Source: Lingula anatina (taxonomy: Eukaryota > Brachiopoda > Lingulata > Lingulida > Lingulidae). Taken from it: DNA of 64,000 nucleotides. The stretch lies in the NCBI RefSeq assembly GCF_001039355.2, contig NW_019775788.1, positions 82,713-146,712 of the forward strand. Direction: 5' to 3'. Shown here piece by piece: positions 48,709-60,421 of this stretch (position 1 is its first letter; every line of letters starts with the position of its first letter). Made by a program: the position numbers and the translations under genes. The notes under the pieces are model-generated. The model saw only the letters and a list, made by a program, of their open reading frames with translations, ran no database searches and was not told where the DNA came from.

Positions 48709-51700
48709 CTACTGCACTTGAAATATATGTGTTTAATCAGATTGTTTCTACTTATCCACAGCTGGGGAAGACACCACTTCACTTGGCTGCAGATCACGGC
48801 CACACACAATGTGTCCAGCTTCTCCTCCAACACGGGGCGGATGCCAATATACATGATGGGGTGAGTGTAGAATAGTCAGAACACAGCAGTATGGCTATAC
48901 ATTTATGCACATTGTCATTTTTCCTTAAGTTGTGAGAAGAAACATTAATGTGGTTTATATTCTATTGACCAAGTCTTTTTCTCATTTATGAATAAATCAA
49001 CATAAAGCACATTGTAAATTAGAACACGGCATAATGTTTTCAGTAGTTCAACTAGTTAAGTATTATTACATGTGAAGTGTGATGTTAAATATAGAAGTAC
49101 AAACAAAGTTATTTCATTTAATATCCATTATTTCTTTCAATATTTTACATAGAATTGACAACTTGAAATGATGATTTTATTAATCCACTGCATCACTGAG
49201 CTATTAATACAGACCCAATACAGAGGCCAAATTTAATATTAACACAGCACCGATCATTTTGTTCAGTTAAGCTTTGTCATCAAACCCAATACTTTTTTCT
49301 ACTGCACTTGAAATATATGTGTTTAATCAGATTGTTTCTACTTATCCACAGCTGGGGAAGACACCACTTCACTTGGCTGCAGATCACGGCCACACACAAT
49401 GTGTCCAGCTTCTCCTCCAACACGGGGCGGATGCCAATATACATGATGGGGTGAGTGTAGAATAGTCAGAACACAGCAGTATGGCTATACATTTATGCAC
49501 ATTGTCATTTTTCCTTAAGTTGTGAGAAGAAACATTAATGTGGTTTATATTCTATTGACCAAGTCTTTTTCTCATTTATGAATAAATCAACATAAAGCAC
49601 ATTGTAAATTAGAACACGGCATAATGTTTTCAGTAGTTCAACTAGTTAAGTATTATTACGTGTGAAGTGTGATGTTAAATATAGAAGTACAAACAAAGTT
49701 ATTTCATTTAATATCCATTATTTCTTTCAATATTTTACATAGAATTGACAACTTGAAATGATGATTCTATTAATCCACTGCATCACTGAGCTGTTAATAC
49801 AGACCCAATACAGAGGCCAAATTTAATATTAACACAGCACCGATCATTTTGTTCAGTTAACCCATATCATCAAAACCCGATACTTTTTTCTACTGCAATT
49901 GAAATATATATATGTGTTTAATCACATTGTTTGTACATATCCACAGGTTGAGATGACACCACTTCACTTGGCTGCATTTCACGTCCACACACAATGTGTC
50001 CAGCTTCTCCTCCAACACGGGGCGGATACCAGTATAAGTGCTTGTGTGAGTGTAGAATGGTCAGAACACAGCAGTATGGCAACATTTACGTACATCTTCC
50101 TTTTTCCTTAAGCTGTGACAAGAAACATTATTGTGGTTTACATTCTCTTGACCAAGTCTCTTCTCATTTACGAATAAATCAACATAAAGCACATTGTAAA
50201 ATAGAACACGGCATAATGTTTTCAGTAGTTCAACTAGTTAAGTATAATTACGTGTGAAGTGTGATGTTAAATATAGAAGTACAAACAAAGTTATTTCATT
50301 TAATATCCATTATTTCGTTCAATATTTTACATAGAATTGACAACTTGAAATGATGATTTTATTAATCCACTGCATCACTGAGCTGTTAATACAGACCCAA
50401 TACAGATGCCAAATTTAATATTAACACAGCACCGATCATTTTGTTCAGTTAAGCTTTGTCATCAAACCCAATACATTTTTCTACGGCACTTGAAATATAT
50501 ATGTTTAATCACATTGTTTGTACATATCCACAGTGGCGGAAGACACCACTTCACTTGGCTGCCAGTGGCGGCCACACACAATGTGTCCAGCTTCTCCTCC
50601 AACACGGGGCGGATACCAGTAAACGTGATTATGTGAGTGTAGAATAGTCAGAAGACAGCAGTATGGCAACATTTACGTACATCTTCCTTTTTCCTTAAGC
50701 TGTGACAAGAAACATTATTGTGGTTTACATTCTCTTGACCAAGTCTCTTTTAATTTATGAATAGATCAACATAAAGCACATTGTAAAATAGAACACGGCA
50801 TAATGTTTTCAGTAGTTCAACTAGTTAAGTATAATTACGTGTGAAGTGTGATGTTAAATAAAGAAGTACAAATAAAGTTATTTCATTTAATATCCATTAT
50901 TTCGTTCAATATTTTACATAGAATTGACAACTTGAAATGATGATTTTATTAATCCACTGCATCACTGAGCTGTTAATACAGGCTCAATACAGATGCCAAA
51001 TTTAATATTAACACAGCACCGATCATTTTGTTCAGTTAAGCTTTGTCATCAAACCCAATACTCTTTTCTACTGCACTTGAAATATATGTGTTTAATCAGA
51101 TTGTTTCTACTTATCCACAGTGGAGGATGACACCACTTCACATGGCTGCACACTGCGGCCACACACACATTTATGAATAATTCAACATAAAGCACATCTT
51201 GAAATAGAACAGGGCATAATGTCTTCAGTAGTTCTACTAGTTAAGTATTATTACGTGTGAAGCGTGATTTTGAATATAGAAGTACAAAGTTTAAATAAGA
51301 TTAAATATCCATGATTTCTTTCAATATTTTACATAGAATTGACAAATTGAAATTATTATTTTATTTATCTACTGTAACACTGGGCTAGCTGTTAATACAG
51401 CCTCTGTAAAGAAGCCAAACCTAATGTTAACTCGGCACCGATCAGTTTTTTAAAAATTATATTTAACTCATGTAACTAATGTAAATATCACCACACTTTC
51501 AAGAATATAACACGTAACACGCCCAGTTTAAGAAACTAATGGAATTATTGAAAGCATAAAAAATGAATATTTAATGTTTCTGATAAATATTTTATATTAT
51601 TTTAAAACATTAAAAATTAAAATATCCAAAATACATGTGTATGATCCTTTTATCCGCTTCGTGTTCCTTAACTTTTTATAACATTTGTTCTTTGGAATAT

Positions 51701-54700
51701 TTTTCCTCTTGGGAAAACTTTTGTTTAGTTGTTACGTTGTAAAGTAAATGAAATACACTTTCACTAATTGCCAGTTATAATTGAAGAATAATCAAATGAG
51801 TAAAAGGAAAGGGAATAATAATTTCTTTAACAGTCAACAAGTGTAGAATTGTTTTCGCAGTAGAAAAAGATGGAACATGTCAGTCACATAGCCCGATTTG
51901 ATTGGTTATTTTATTTATTTATTTTTTCAGTTAAGCCTTATTATCAAACCCGAAACTTTTTTTACTGCATTTGAAATATATGTTTTATCATATACTTTGT
52001 ACATATCCACAGTTTTACAAGAGGACGCCACTTCACTGGGCTGCCAGATTTTAATACAATTACCAAGTGCAAATATGAAATAAAATTTTTAAGTTAAGCC
52101 ATCAAAACCCGATACTTTTTTCTACTGCACTTGGAATATATGTATAATCGCATTGTTTGTACATATCCACAGGATGGGAGGACACCACTTCACTGGGCTG
52201 CAGATCACGGCCACACACAATGTGTCCAGCTTCTCCTCCAACACGGGGCGGATACAAGTATACAGGATGAAGTGAGTGTAGAATTGTCGAAATATATATT
52301 ATAACGTTGCTCCGCTTTATTTTCTCGAGTCACATAAAACAATTATTTCTTTATCGCATTATTCTTTAGTCTGTAGTTCATTACTTGTATTGATGTACGT
52401 GAAAAAGCATTTCATGTTCAAGTATTTTGGCAACATACTGTAAGTCATGCATATGTATTTAATCTGAATGGTATGTATGTGAGATAACACATTGTCATCC
52501 TAGTAATATATGCCAAAACACCTCATTAAAGTCGCAGCATATTATGTGACATTGAGAGAAAGACCTGGCATTTCACTCTGAAACACACTTTAGGGCAAAT
52601 AAGCAGTATATTACCATGGTCACATACCGTAACATCTCTAGGTATGTACAAGGATGGTGTATCTTTAAAATTAGGGGAGTGCTGGAAAACACTTTTCACC
52701 GGTCTGTATAAAGCGGTTTCAATTTTGTCCCCTATAGTTCATAATAATTTCTTTATATATATCGCAGAAGAAAAAGACACCAAGAATGTTGGCAGAAGAA
52801 GAAAAGTGCACTGCCGTAGTTGAACTGCTGAGGCGTTTTGAAATACATGATATACAGGTATATGTACCAGCGTGGAAGTGTTAAACGCATATTGGATTAT
52901 GATGCATTGAGCTTTAATAGTTAAAATAATTTTCATATTCAGAATCATTTTAGTTACTATTTTGTAAGCTTATACCGTGCATATAATTTTATTAGTCTTT
53001 TTGAACGTCACGTGTTCCATTCCTTGAAAGATATATCATGGGAACATTTGATGCATGAATTTATATACAAGGAATATACATGTTAGTATAGTTATGCAGA
53101 GCCCCAGAATACAGATCGTTAGGGGCTTAATTTATTGGCATAACCGCACATGGGTGTCTTGATATATGAAACATTACATGCAGCTGTTTTTACCTTACAC
53201 CATGTTCCTGTAAAATACAAGGTAGTCTTGTTGATTTCATCTTTACAGATGTACATTCAAACCAGGACTCTGGAGCACCTTGCAGAAATTTTAGACCCTA
53301 AAGAATATCTCATATTTAACCTGACCAACTTGGACTCGAAATTTCCTGAAGTCTTTCAATTGCAAAAAATTCAAGGATTGAAAGATTGGGTCGCCATGAA
53401 CAATTATACCACTATTAAAGATATTAAAGTTGGACTACTGGCTGCAAACTTTCTGCGGCTGTCCAGTAAGTAATCTATTTATGTTAGCTTATTATTTCGA
53501 TACATTAAAAAGTTTTATCTTGTTCAGTAAAATCGATGCAACAGAAATCCAACTGGTACAAGGGTGGAGATAAAACATAGTGAAAAGAGTATACCTATAC
53601 ATCCATGGATGTGTGGTTGTTTTAAGGAATTTTTGTCTTGTTTACTTTTTTCTTTGTATTTTTCGTGTAGTGAAGAAATGTGAAATATATAACCAAGATA
53701 TGTCTACAATGATGGCAGTGAACTAATGTACAAATGTTTTTATATATACTTGGCTATAACTCCACCGAATGATGCTCGTTGTTGCATGTATCATGTACAC
53801 TAAAATGACTAATAGCGTGTTCTAAAATGTGTTCATTAACTGACTGAATTTGAAAAACACATCGGAACCTGTTTCCACATCTCACTATATTTAAGGTCTA
53901 CTTAATTTCTTCCGTAACAGGTGCGGCAGTAGAGTATTATGCTGAGATGGTGATAAACATTACAAACATGCCCCCCGATGAATTTGAGGCACTCTGTAGA
54001 ACCCTGACCACTGCGAAGTACATGTTCACACAAAGTTCAACAACCCGTATTCCGCAAGTTACGAGGTAACTGTCATATGAACCGATTTGAAAGGTGTCGA
54101 AATGTTATTGTCCTCTTTTCTTGTATGTCATTGTTTTATTTTATTCGGTAATCCGATTCATTTTATTTTGCAATCAGTGTTGGCTGAAGCTTAAATGTCA
54201 TACTAGTATACGGTTGGAATTTATCTGATTGAAGCAACTGTTTCCATTCTTCAGCTCTTCACTGAATAACCTCCGCTACGACGCATTCATTGCACACAGT
54301 GGTGAAGACAAGGGCGTCGTAGAACCTGTGGTAGAGCAGCTAGAAAAACAGGGAGTCAGGTGTTGCATTGGCAGACGTGACTTTCACCTAGGAAAGTCGC
54401 TTTCAACTTCTATTGAAGAAGCGGTTGATGAATCAACGTGCACCATTGTGTTCCTGTCCACAAATTTCATGAAGAGCCAGTGGTGTACAAGGGAAAGAGA
54501 GCTTGCCATTCATAAAGCGGTGGAGTCAAGAGAAAACCCAGTTATTCCAGTTCTAATTGATTTCTCTCCGCAGCAAATCCCTTCTCCTTTCAAAGGCATA
54601 AAATGCATTTCAGCCAAGCACCAAGAATTGATTCCAAAGTTAACCGAAGCAGTTAAAGGTATTTATATTTTGATTTATACACGCATTGTTAATAATTTGT

Positions 54701-55090
54701 GATTCCGAACTCTTAAATACATTCACAGAAGTATAGCCTTAATCGGTATCTAGGCAGACGCAAGGTCATTTGTACGCCTTTGTATCTATAATTGTAATTC
54801 CCAATATTCTGCTCACATTTTACTTGGTAAAATTACTATAAGGTAATATGATGGATAAGGAGAATTCTATTGTCGAAACCACTGCTTATATACACCATTG
54901 GCGAAAAACAAATGTTTTTGAGATCTCCTTCGTACTTTGTATTGAAATTTTGCTTCTTTGTGCTACAACAGGATCAAAAAAGTCTCCGACGAACGGAGAG
55001 CTGCAAATCGCGCTTCAGAATGCACAGGAAGAAATCGAGTTTCAACGAGACCAAATCACAGTGTTGACAGGCAAACTTCGACTACAGTGA
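45821..55090 (+). CDS. Ankyrin-TIR gene 4
   Basis: Exons: 45821-45922 (N-cap), nine full 99-bp ankyrin exons (46496-46594, 47062-47160, 47498-47596, 48087-48185, 48762-48860, 49362-49460, 49947-50045, 50534-50632, 52173-52271), C-cap 52768-52857, middle region 53249-53465 and 53921-54065, TIR 54255-54658, coil 54972-55090 (stop TGA). Phases and GT-AG borders agree with genes 2 and 3; the product is about 655 residues. Two further ankyrin exons (51121 and 52013) are truncated and lack donors, so they must be skipped for an open frame. The TIR is type B (YDAFIAHSGED, RRDFHLGKS, WCTRE). It differs from gene 3's TIR by six amino-acid changes and no silent-only codon change. Upstream are two kB leader cassettes and a conserved short uORF. 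Confidence 0.87.
46374..46440. repeat. (AT)n microsatellite
   Basis: About 33 AT units just upstream of the first ankyrin exon of gene 4. A sister tract with the same flanks is at 48641-48705. Confidence 0.95.
51121..51168 (+). pseudogene. Truncated ankyrin exon 1 in gene 4
   Basis: After a normal acceptor it reads WRMTPLHMAAHCGHTH, then joins mid-exon to intron sequence (ATTTATGAATAATTCAACAT). The second half and the donor are gone. Confidence 0.8.
52013..52048 (+). pseudogene. Truncated ankyrin exon 2 in gene 4
   Basis: It starts like the gene 3 exon at 34171 (FYKRTPLHWAA) and breaks after GGGCTGCCAG into sequence resembling the first intron (AATTACCAAGTGCAAATATG). The donor is missing. 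It is an unequal-exchange junction. Confidence 0.8.
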
Positions 55091-55454
55091 AGGTAGTATT
55101 TGTGGGACCCTTGCACCGTATTGGTTGATACAGTTGATTAAACTTTTAAAAACTGATTATGATTTTGACAGTTTTGAAACATCTTGCGTCACCTCAAGAA
55201 CTACTGTACGTACATGTATTTTACTTTCAACATTAATTTCTCGTGGAATATCAGCGTATTGTTTATTCTAGGCCATGCACATATATTTACTGCAAAAATT
55301 AAATGATTGCTGTTTTGCACTCTTCCTTATCCTATAATTCCAAAACTTGTTTTTCGTCATTGTTGCTCTCTTCCCACTAAGCATAAGCCTTATATGTAGC
55401 ACCGTCTGTGGTAGCCGTTAGGCAGGTTTATAATGTTATTTAAGAATATATCAC

Positions 55455-55720
55455 AGTGGCGGATTTAGAAGGGTGGGCTCCTACCCTCCCGTCCTCTTCG
55501 ATTTCTGAAAAAAATCAAACCAACGTTCCCCTCTTGAAAGTAGAATTTTGACTAGCTGAATCGTAGTTCTATGTCGTACCAAATGGCACCATGCGCCCTC
55601 TAAAGTACCAAAAGTTTTCAGGGTACTTCAGCGGGCCCAGAACCCTTGCCAAGTAGGGGGTGAGGGTCAGCTTTGCATCTGCGGACCCCGACCCCTATAA
55701 ATAATTCTGGATGAGCCCCT
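55455..55720. mobile_element. MITE beginning GTGGCGGATTTAGAA, duplicate copy
   Basis: Duplicate of 37440-37703, carried along by the segmental duplication. Confidence 0.6.
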
Positions 55721-56042
55721 GTATTAGTATTTTCTGTTTGTAACGGTATCGTTTATAATGCTTTCTTTTCTAGCCTTAGTATCAAAATTTATGCATAAAG
55801 TATGCCACAAAATCTACCATGTTGCCCTTAATATGAGGGCTTTAATTCTTCTGCTGTAATAATGCTTTATTGCCTATTCAACATGCTGGTTAGATGTTTA
55901 CTAAGAAATTTTTTAAGCCCAGATATAGGGTAGTTCTTGAGTTTTTTTTCTCTCGTTGTGTTAGTGAGATATCAGTGTATGGAACAACCATCGGGTTCAC
56001 ACTACAAACATTATACTATAAATTATAGCAGTGTTGATCAAC

Positions 56043-56077
<35 letters not shown>

Positions 56078-56902
56078 GAACTATTATTTTTGCGGAAAAC
56101 GCAATATATTAATACATCTTTAATATAAGCGAATGTTTTGTGTGTGACATGTAATCATGCTTACCTGTAGTGTAGTAGTACAATTAAATCCTTCGATCCC
56201 CTTGGGGTTTATACATGTAGCTTCAATTCTACACAGTGGGGTTTTTGTTTTGTTTATTTATTAATATATAATTGTTTTGCCGTTGCATACCACTGTATAC
56301 TGGACATTACATGTGGATCACAAATGGTCTGCTCGTATGTTTGTTTGTGGTCAGTTTTGTTTTTGGTGAGAAAGTTGTGTAATGTTTTATCAAAAAAGGT
56401 TATATTGACGAGGGTAAATGTATACACACTGACTAGTCGAAAACGCAATATATTTTAATATTTAAATATATATCTTACTTATGTATAATATATTTTTAGG
56501 ATACGATTCAAATGTTGTAAGCCATTCCTTTTTAATGTGAAATGCTATAGATTTACTATATACAGTAGTATGTCATGTAGTATATCTTAATATATCATGG
56601 TTCTAAACAATAAATTTGTTTAATAATGTTTGAGTCCTTTGCTATAGAGTTCCCACTCTTTACACATCATGGTTCGAAACCATAAATTTGTTTAATCGTG
56701 CAAGTTCTTTTTTTTTATCTATATGAGACAAGCTAGAGAGTTACCAAGTTTATAGTATGTCATCACTTCATAAGTCATGGTTCCAAACCATAACTTAAAA
56801 TCCTTTTCAGTGTGTTTGTGAAAAGTGCGAGTTCTACTAATGTACTGGTACATGCAATATACGTACATGTATATTATCACCTCGTATCTCAAATTCCACA
56901 AT

Positions 56903-57178
56903 GGTATGTCCTAAATTGGGTTCCTATACTTATATCGATCCATCTGGATCGACCTAACTTCCTGGTGGATCGCGTTAAGTTGCTACGAGCTCAACTTGAG
57001 GCTTAACTGTCTGTCACGCCTACCGAATCAGCTAGTGTAAAGATAATTACCCCCTAACAGCTTTACTAGGCGTGACAGACATTTAAGCCAGTTAAGTTGA
57101 TCGCAATTTAGTGAGACACCCCAAGGGAAACAGATCGATCCAAAACTATGTAGGAATGGTCCCCTAAATTACAACTTA
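56903..57178. mobile_element. MITE of the CCCCATTCCCA family, duplicate copy
   Basis: Counterpart of 38945-39178. It keeps about 20 bp (GGATCGACCTAACTTCCTGG) and a short inner segment (TTGATCGCAATTTAG) that the left copy lacks, so the left copy carries deletions. Confidence 0.6.
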
Positions 57179-57354
57179 AACCCATGGTATGTTATGTGCT
57201 TTATGTAGTCCAAGTTAGTAATTAAGTTTGTTGAGTTATATTACATTGCTGTTGCTTTTGCTTCTTAGTGCTGAAATAAAACGAATCAGAAAAATGTTTA
57301 AAAATTTTTAATGGAAGTTAAGGTTTAATGTGGTTTGATAACCGGTAGACACAG

Positions 57355-57609
57355 TCAAACCACACTGCTTTTTAACTTGGTGGTTTGATAAACGAAAGTT
57401 AGGGGAAAAATGTCGTCTATCGTTGAGTTCATTTTATACCTGTCGGGAATAATAATAATATCTTCTGGCAGTAAACATCTTTGGAATATTACTGATTCAC
57501 AATCAAAGATCACTACATGAACAGACGTATAAACGGACGACAGTGCAAACGAAAAAAATATGTATATTAAAGTTATTATCGTGCAAAGTGACCGTTTATC
57601 TTTCGCCAA
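57355..57609 (-). CDS. Hypothetical 84-residue protein, duplicate copy
   Basis: Same predicted protein as 39365-39619, in the second duplication copy. The same reservations apply. Confidence 0.2.
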   Translation of the reverse strand: MAKDKRSLCTIITLIYIFFSFALSSVYTSVHVVIFDCESVIFQRCLLPEDIIIIPDRYKMNSTIDDIFPLTFVYQTTKLKSSVV

Positions 57610-58320
57610 ATTATTGAATTTTTTTTTTTTTTTTTCATTTCAAACACCAGTTGCATACTCTGAGTATCTACACTAAATATGCCCAAAGCTTGCGCGAACA
57701 ATGGAAATAGTGTGTAGCTTAATTGTACGAGTGAAAGATAAATTAATAGAAATCTGCAAAACTATTCGCTTCAAAATCGGTCACATTACGTCCTGCGCAT
57801 ACCGTGCCCATTGAGCTCAACAACAACAAAATAAGAGTCATCTGACGTTATACATATGTCAGGTATGACCGCTAACCTACTCCTTAAACAAAAGTAACGT
57901 GAAGTTGAAAACCCTCTTCCTGTAGGAGACCGGTAGCTCAGCTTAAGAGCCATGGTGTGAGCCGGTCATATGATATGGGCAGAAGCTGCCACCTTGCGAC
58001 TGTTCCTTATCTGGCTTTAACCAGTGTATCTGGTACTATAGGGGGATCTGAACAAACAACCATATGAACCAATAGCTGTAAGAGATAATATAAGATCAGT
58101 AAATATAATTAGTAGGGGTGCGGGGACAAACGCCTGCATTGATGCAGTGGATATAGGTCGACATGTTATAAGTAGAGGACAGCGTGCCTACGTATACAAG
58201 GACCTCGGGGTATCGGCTTGGACCCTGTATGCTTCGATGTTTAATCAGGCCTAGTTTTATGTACGGAATCTCGTTTTTCTCGTCACTAGTTTGTTTTGGG
58301 GTGTCTATATCGGCTTATTG

Positions 58321-58720
58321 TAGGGGTCCACGTTCCACCCTACCCAGGTTCTTCTAATATTTTACCTGTCACTGATGCATGGGAGAGGGAATATAACCAC
58401 AGACTCACATATTCAGTTCCAAGTCTAAAAGTCCTTTATTAAGTCCAAGCATTCAGCCTTTATACACATTATCTCCAGAGAATCTATCTGCATGCCACAG
58501 TGGCAGCAACTCATTTAAATACTAATTGCAATGCAATAGATAACAAATGAGGGCTTCTACTTTTAAGTTATATCAGTTCTACTTATCAGGTATACCTATA
58601 CAGAGGATGATAAATATTCATTCAAGACATAAGCAAGGTGAATGATAATATGCTGGCTGATTGTATAAACATAATATGTAAATGAGTGATTTCATCTCAT
58701 GCATTTAGTGGACCTTAACA
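58321..58720 (-). repeat. 3' LTR of the element
   Basis: 400 bp, matching 60422-60821 except for two G/A differences near 58530. Confidence 0.92.
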
Positions 58721-59400
58721 TATTCCTTCTTTTCCCACAAAAAAAAAAAAAATTATGGTTACATAATTTTTTGAAATAAAGATTCCACAGAATACTCAAA
58801 GATAAAATTTAAACAGCTAAATACTTATACAAAATATCTATGTCATGATTCAACTACAAAAAATATTATTCTGTCAAATATCATTACTTTAACTAACAAT
58901 TGTAATTAATTCAGTTCATTATCCATTCCATTGCTGTACAAAGACATGTCATTATTCTAATGAAATTAAATTTGAATTTTCATGCTGCCAAAATATTTTG
59001 ACAGAGATAAATGTCCAGTTGTAATACAGATTGTTCAAACAGCTTTCTAATGGACGGTACATTTAAAATTTCATCAGTTAAACAATTCAGTATCAGGTAT
59101 ATCATGAAACTATATTTTTACCTTCTATAATACATATCTTGGGAATCTCCCCACATGTTGGAAATTTACCATTTTTGAATAAAAAAAAACTACTGTCACA
59201 TATTCTTTATAATTCAATTTAACCTTATCTGTAAACACAATTTATGTTATTATTTTCAAATATATGTAAGTCATGAATTATTTGGTGCAATTTTACTTAA
59301 AACATTGAAACAAGAATATCAAATACTGAGCCAAGTGTAAAATATCTATAAATCTCATTTTTTCGAACCTACAGTACAGCTCTAACTGATGTATTATCCT

Positions 59401-60417
59401 TTAACTGAATAAAAAAACATATCTTAATTTGCAGTGTGGAAGAAGTGTCCATTTTAGTTTCTTTGCCATAAACTTTCTCTGCACCTTTTTGTTGTCTCTG
59501 TTAAAGTCCCATTTTACACCTGTCCATTCTTTTGTGTTCTCACAAACTTTTTCTGTGTCTGAGCCTTGTTTGTCTTCATTCTCTACAACTTTAACCACCT
59601 CACCTGCACTTTGTTTCATCTCTACTTCAGTAAGTTTGTCTCTGTCTGTATCTTTAAAGTTAGAAAAGTCCATCCCCATCCGTTCGTCAGTAAGTCCTTC
59701 TTGAGCATAATTTTCAAAATCTGTCACAGCCTTTTCATCTACATCATGTTTCTCCTCAAACTGTGGGTCATCATTATCAAGTCCTTCATCAGCACTCTTC
59801 ACATTATCTGTTAAAACATTATCATCTACAGCAAGTTTCTCATCATACTTCAGTTCAACCATTTTACTCTCACTTAATCTGTTGTCATCATCATCATCAG
59901 TTTTCTTCCGTAGCTCTTGTTCATAATCTTTCTCGACAGACACTTTATGTTTCTCCCCTTTTTTGAAATCAGTTCTCTGTCCTACCTCTTGATCATTTAC
60001 AAAAATAATGTCCTCGCTCAGTTCATTCCCATCATTTTCTTCACCTACAACTTGTTCCTTCACAAACTCCAGCATACATTCATCTTCTTTAGCAGTACTC
60101 AATGTCTCGACTTCAGTTCACTTCTCCATTTCTGATGGTCCATTTACTTTGCTTTGGTTTCTATCTTTAACTTCTTCCTCTGGTTGTATTTCAGACTCTG
60201 CAGAAATGTCATTATTTTGCTGGTCTAAACAGCCATATTGTCTTTGTAACAAGTCGGCTAGATTGGACAGGCATTCTACCAGTCTGCCATTAATGTTATA
60301 GTCCTTTTCAGAATCCCAGTCATCATCTCCATACACATACTCATCTTCAAAGTTGGATCCATAGCTATATCCATAGCTATATCCCTCCCCCGCAGTGACC
60401 CTGGTCGAGCTCGCCAT
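59401..60417 (-). pseudogene. Acidic ORF of the LTR element, split by one in-frame stop
   Basis: The frame opens at the ATG at 60415-60417, just inside the 5' LTR, and runs 99 codons to a TGA at 60118-60120. The same frame stays open after the stop, to 59401. The first part is rich in Gly/Tyr near its start (GEGYSYGYSYG); the second is very rich in Asp/Glu (DDDDDN, EEKHDVDEK). No Gag zinc knuckle or enzymatic motif was seen. The stop may be a disabling mutation or a readthrough site. Confidence 0.6.
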
Positions 60418-60421
60418 TAAG

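Larger units (their letters stand above)
46496..52271 (+). repeat. Ankyrin exon array of gene 4
   Basis: Units of one exon plus intron repeat about every 435-675 bp, most near 587 bp. Exons 48762-48860 and 49362-49460 are identical and their introns nearly so. Between exons 48087 and 48762 the intron contains a copy of first-intron sequence (45975-46495 against about 48241-48761). Exon tips vary: LRK, CEM, LRE, FEM, LGK, VEM, WRK at the start and S, M, E, G, C, Y at the last codon. Confidence 0.9.

Noticed and set aside
59429-60301. + strand ORFs rich in Ser, Phe and His over the LTR element
   Set aside because: They are antisense shadows of the long acidic - strand frame.
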